NCBI GenBank assembly: GCA_002928875.1
Contig: PERO01000019.1
Coordinates: forward strand, 62,001-126,000
Origin: Methylobacterium sp.
GTDB lineage: Bacteria > Pseudomonadota > Alphaproteobacteria > Rhizobiales > Beijerinckiaceae
DNA: 64,000 nucleotides
Direction of reading: 5' to 3'
Shown here: piece after piece, positions 61,414 to 64,000 of the stretch
Layout: the number at the start of each line of letters is the position of its first letter
Numbering within the stretch: position 1 is the stretch's first letter
Notes under the pieces: generated by a model
Told to the model about the DNA's origin: nothing
The model's database searches: none
What the model saw: the letters and a program-made list of their open reading frames with translations, nothing else
Position numbers and translations under genes: made by a program

Positions 61414-62391
61414 ATGCAGGCGGGCATGAGCATGATCGCCAGCCCCGCCATCTCCAGCCCGGCCGAGATCGGCCCGGCGCCGTTGTTGCCGCAGAGCCGG
61501 CTGGTCCGGTTCACGCTGATCCTCGGCATCGCGACGGTTGCCGTCACCTTTCTCTGGAACAGCCTGCACAGGACCGACTGGATTGGCCAGTTGCTCGGCT
61601 GGAACGGCGTGACGGCGGTGGCGATCGTCAACCTGTTCTTCCTCGCGCTGGTCGTGATCTACTCGACCGTGCGGCGCGATCCGCTGATCGTGCGGGCCGT
61701 GATCGCCTGCCTGATCCTGCCTTCCTACGCGGCGGCGGTGAACATCCTGACCTTCCACGCCGCGAGCCTGCAGATGCCGTTGCTCGATGCGACCTTCGCG
61801 CGCTGGGATGCGGCCCTCGGCCTCGATTGGCCGGCTTTCGCGCGCTGGAGCGCCGATCAGCCCCTCATTCGCACCTATGGCATCCACCTCTATACCTATT
61901 GGTATTTTCTCGCGCCGCTCATTCTCATCCTGCACGCCATGGCGGTGAAGGATATCGCGCGGCTCGAGCGGATCGTCGGTTTCATCGTCGTCACGGGCAT
62001 CATCACGGTGATCATCGGTTCGCTGATGCCGGCGGCTTCGGTCTTCGCGCATCACGGGATTTCGGATGAATTCGCGCGCTACCTCAACTCGGCGGTCGAT
62101 GCGAATTACGCGAAGGTCTATGGCGCGATGCGCAATTCCGAGCCGATCTCGCTGGGCGACGTGGCGCATGGCACGGTGACCTTTCCCTCGCACCACACGC
62201 TGATGGGGGTCGCCGCGATCCTGTTTTCGATGCATTCCCGCCGGTTTGCGCTGCTGATGGTGCCGCCGAGCCTGGGCATGATCTTCCTCACCCCCACCAT
62301 GGGCGGGCATTATTTCGTCGATCTCATCGCGGGCGCGGCGATCGCGATCCTCTGTTTTCTCGGCATCAACCGGCTCGCGCGGGCGGGATGA
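61414..62391 (+). CDS. PAP2-family phosphatase/transferase (AUR1-like)
   Basis: A 325-residue membrane protein with about six to seven helices. The C-terminal half has the phosphatase motifs F-P-S-H-H-T near 255 and G-G-H-Y-F-V-D-L near 300 (H-x3-D). The first K-x6-R-P motif of classical PAP2 is not seen, which fits the inositolphosphoceramide-synthase-like subgroup. It may transfer a phospho-head group to a lipid. Confidence 0.85.
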   Translation: MQAGMSMIASPAISSPAEIGPAPLLPQSRLVRFTLILGIATVAVTFLWNSLHRTDWIGQLLGWNGVTAVAIVNLFFLALVVIYSTVRRDPLIVRAVIACLILPSYAAAVNILTFHAASLQMPLLDATFARWDAALGLDWPAFARWSADQPLIRTYGIHLYTYWYFLAPLILILHAMAVKDIARLERIVGFIVVTGIITVIIGSLMPAASVFAHHGISDEFARYLNSAVDANYAKVYGAMRNSEPISLGDVAHGTVTFPSHHTLMGVAAILFSMHSRRFALLMVPPSLGMIFLTPTMGGHYFVDLIAGAAIAILCFLGINRLARAG

Positions 62392-62448
62392 GGCGACGAG
62401 AGATTTTGGCGACGACGGACTTGGACTTTCGACCCGGATTCGGGCGTG

Positions 62449-62495
62449 GCGCATTTTCTTTCGCCGAGCGGTATTCACCGGGCCTGAAAATGCGC
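62449..62495. repeat. Inverted repeat GCGCATTTT ... AAAATGCGC upstream of thrS
   Basis: Nine-bp arms at 62449-62457 and 62487-62495 enclose a 29-nt loop. The arms share the GCATTTT/AAAATGC core with the palindrome at 25656-25698, so both may belong to one dispersed family. It lies about 100 bp upstream of thrS and could also be a transcript end of the PAP2 gene. Confidence 0.5.
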
Positions 62496-62592
62496 TAAGC
62501 GAAGGGCCCCGCGTCGGGGTGGCGCGGCGAAACCACCCATCACCCGAAGGCCTACCCGCGATTGTTGGCGGGAGTGGGCAGGAGACATGATG

Positions 62593-64000
62593 ATGATCAC
62601 CGTCACGTTCCCCGATGGCGCCCAGCGCCAGTTCCCTCAAAACATCACCGGCAAGGAGATCGCGGGCGGGATTTCCCCCTCGCTCCTGAAGCGCACGGTC
62701 GCCATGGCGATCGATGGCGAGGTGCGCGATCTTGGCGACCCCATCGCGGCCGATGGCCGGATCGAATTCCTCACCCGCGAGGACCCGCGCGCGCTGGAAC
62801 TCATCCGCCATGATTGCGCGCATGTGCTGGCCGAAGCCGTGCAGGAACTCTGGCCCGGCACGCAGGTGACCATCGGCCCGGTGATCGAGAACGGCTTCTA
62901 CTACGATTTCGCGCGCGAAACGCCCTTCACGCCCGAGGATTTCCCGGCCATCGAGAAGAAGATGCGCGAGATCGTCGCGCGCGATGCCGCCTTCACCAAG
63001 GAATTCTGGAGCCGCGAGCAGGCGAAGGATTTCTTCCGCGCCAAGGGCGAGGCCTTCAAGGTGGAACTGGTCGATGCCATTCCCGCCGGCGAAGACCTGA
63101 AGATGTACAAGCAGGGCCAGTGGATCGACCTCTGCCGTGGCCCGCACATGACCTCCGTCGGCAAGGTCGGCACCGCCTTCAAGCTGATGAAGGTGGCCGG
63201 CGCCTATTGGCGCGGTGACAGCAACAACCCGATGCTGACCCGCATCTACGGCACCGCCTTCGCGAAGCAGGAGGATCTCGACGCCTATCTCCACCAGCTG
63301 GAGGAGGCCGAGAAGCGCGATCATCGCCGTCTGGGCCGCGAGATGGACCTCTTCCATTTCCAGGATGAAGGGCCCGGCACGGTCTTCTGGCATTCCAAGG
63401 GCTGGACGATGTTCCAGCAGCTCATCGCCTATATGCGTCGCCGCCTCAGGCGCGATTACGAGGAGGTGAACGCCCCGCAGGTGCTCGACAAGTCGCTCTG
63501 GGAGACCTCGGGCCACTGGGGCTGGTACCAGGAGAACATGTTCGCGGTGAAATCGGCCCATGCCTTCATGAACCCGAACGACCCCGAGGCCGACCAGAAG
63601 GTTTTCGCGCTGAAGCCGATGAACTGCCCCGGCCATGTGCAGCTCTTCAAGCACGGGCTGAAATCCTACCGCGACCTGCCGATCCGCCTCGCGGAATTCG
63701 GCGTCGTGCATCGCTACGAGGCTTCCGGCGCGCTGCACGGGCTGATGCGCGTGCGCGGCTTCACGCAGGACGACGCGCATGTCTTCTGCACGGAGGAGCA
63801 GCTCGAGGCGGAGTGCCTGAAGATCAACGACCTCATGCTCTCGGTCTATCGCGATTTCGGCTTCGACAGCCTCGTCGTGAAGCTCTCCACGCGGCCGGAG
63901 AAGCGCGTCGGTTCGGACGAGGCCTGGGATCGCGCCGAGGACATCATGACGCGCGTGCTCGAGAAGATCGAGCGCGACAGCGGCGGCAAGATCCGCACCG
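62593..64000 (+). CDS. thrS: Threonyl-tRNA synthetase, N-terminal 470 residues (3' truncated by window edge)
   Basis: The frame runs off the end of the window. It shows the TGS domain (about 1-62), the editing-domain zinc motif H-D-C-A-H-V near 76 and Y-Y-D-F near 100, and the class II core with R-Y-E-A-S-G and M-N-C-P-G-H near 345. It charges tRNA-Thr. Three tandem ATG codons (62587, 62590, 62593) follow GGAG; 62593 has the best spacing. Confidence 0.95.
   Translation, partial: MITVTFPDGAQRQFPQNITGKEIAGGISPSLLKRTVAMAIDGEVRDLGDPIAADGRIEFLTREDPRALELIRHDCAHVLAEAVQELWPGTQVTIGPVIENGFYYDFARETPFTPEDFPAIEKKMREIVARDAAFTKEFWSREQAKDFFRAKGEAFKVELVDAIPAGEDLKMYKQGQWIDLCRGPHMTSVGKVGTAFKLMKVAGAYWRGDSNNPMLTRIYGTAFAKQEDLDAYLHQLEEAEKRDHRRLGREMDLFHFQDEGPGTVFWHSKGWTMFQQLIAYMRRRLRRDYEEVNAPQVLDKSLWETSGHWGWYQENMFAVKSAHAFMNPNDPEADQKVFALKPMNCPGHVQLFKHGLKSYRDLPIRLAEFGVVHRYEASGALHGLMRVRGFTQDDAHVFCTEEQLEAECLKINDLMLSVYRDFGFDSLVVKLSTRPEKRVGSDEAWDRAEDIMTRVLEKIERDSGGKIRT

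Noticed and set aside
61387..63780. Long minus-strand open frame opposite yidD, PAP2 and thrS
   Set aside because: Same low-complexity antisense effect; the plus-strand genes have clear family motifs.

Overview
The window is a GC-rich chromosomal segment with dense, often 1-8 bp overlapping genes. It most resembles an alphaproteobacterium of the order Hyphomicrobiales (Rhizobiales). The inference rests on the gene content: a BcsS-type cellulose protein, a DUF3126 protein, a bacterial transglutaminase-like cysteine peptidase, an FeS-type photolyase, several PilZ proteins and a coxSLM cluster with its accessory genes. The species cannot be named from sequence alone. No rRNA, CRISPR array, prophage or insertion sequence was seen. 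The only tRNA is tRNA-Leu(UAA).

Region 1 (1-14.5 kb) is a molybdenum hydroxylase locus. A small minus-strand operon (SDR, SRPBCC protein, alpha/beta hydrolase) diverges from coxS-coxL-coxM. CoxL carries the form II motif AYRGAGR, so its substrate is uncertain. After a convergent NTF2-like gene comes an overlapping plus-strand run: a LysE exporter, a MoxR/CoxD ATPase, an NTF2-like protein, a YkgJ cysteine-cluster protein, CoxE (VWA), a split XdhC, a molybdopterin-binding protein, a MocA-like cytidylyltransferase and an SDR. Together these look like a maturation kit for the enzyme and its cofactor.

Region 2 (14.5-25.7 kb) is mostly housekeeping and light or surface functions: a DUF2256 microprotein with an FeS photolyase, BcsS, ExoD, a GGDEF-EAL protein, RadC, methionine aminopeptidase, an FkbM methyltransferase, a CinA-like protein, Gpt and an acyl-CoA/ACP synthetase.

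Region 3 (25.7-48.5 kb) is the most interesting part. A nine-gene minus-strand operon encodes a Dpp-type ABC importer followed by AtzF (allophanate hydrolase), AtzG, AtzE (1-carboxybiuret hydrolase complex) and AtzH, with a divergent GntR regulator. A LOG protein follows. Then a LysR regulator diverges from a second operon: a Tau-type ABC importer with two paralogous binding proteins, an SDR, a hydantoinase/dihydroorotase-type amidohydrolase, a TrzA/guanine-deaminase-type amidohydrolase, a cyanuric acid hydrolase/barbiturase, a cupin, a formamidase-like protein and a flavin reductase. The two operons together encode import, ring deamination, ring opening and complete hydrolysis of a nitrogen-rich heterocycle (s-triazine/cyanuric acid or pyrimidine/barbiturate type) to ammonia and CO2.

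Region 4 (48.5-64 kb) holds tRNA-Leu, PilZ proteins, an FAD monooxygenase, CysE, gamma carbonic anhydrase, a transglutaminase-like peptidase, PAS and CBS proteins, HisI, a GFA protein, FolE, an Fe-S scaffold, YidD, a PAP2 protein and the start of thrS. Several small unknowns and regulatory hairpins lie between them. Start codons were chosen from Shine-Dalgarno spacing and family length, and uncertain cases are flagged.
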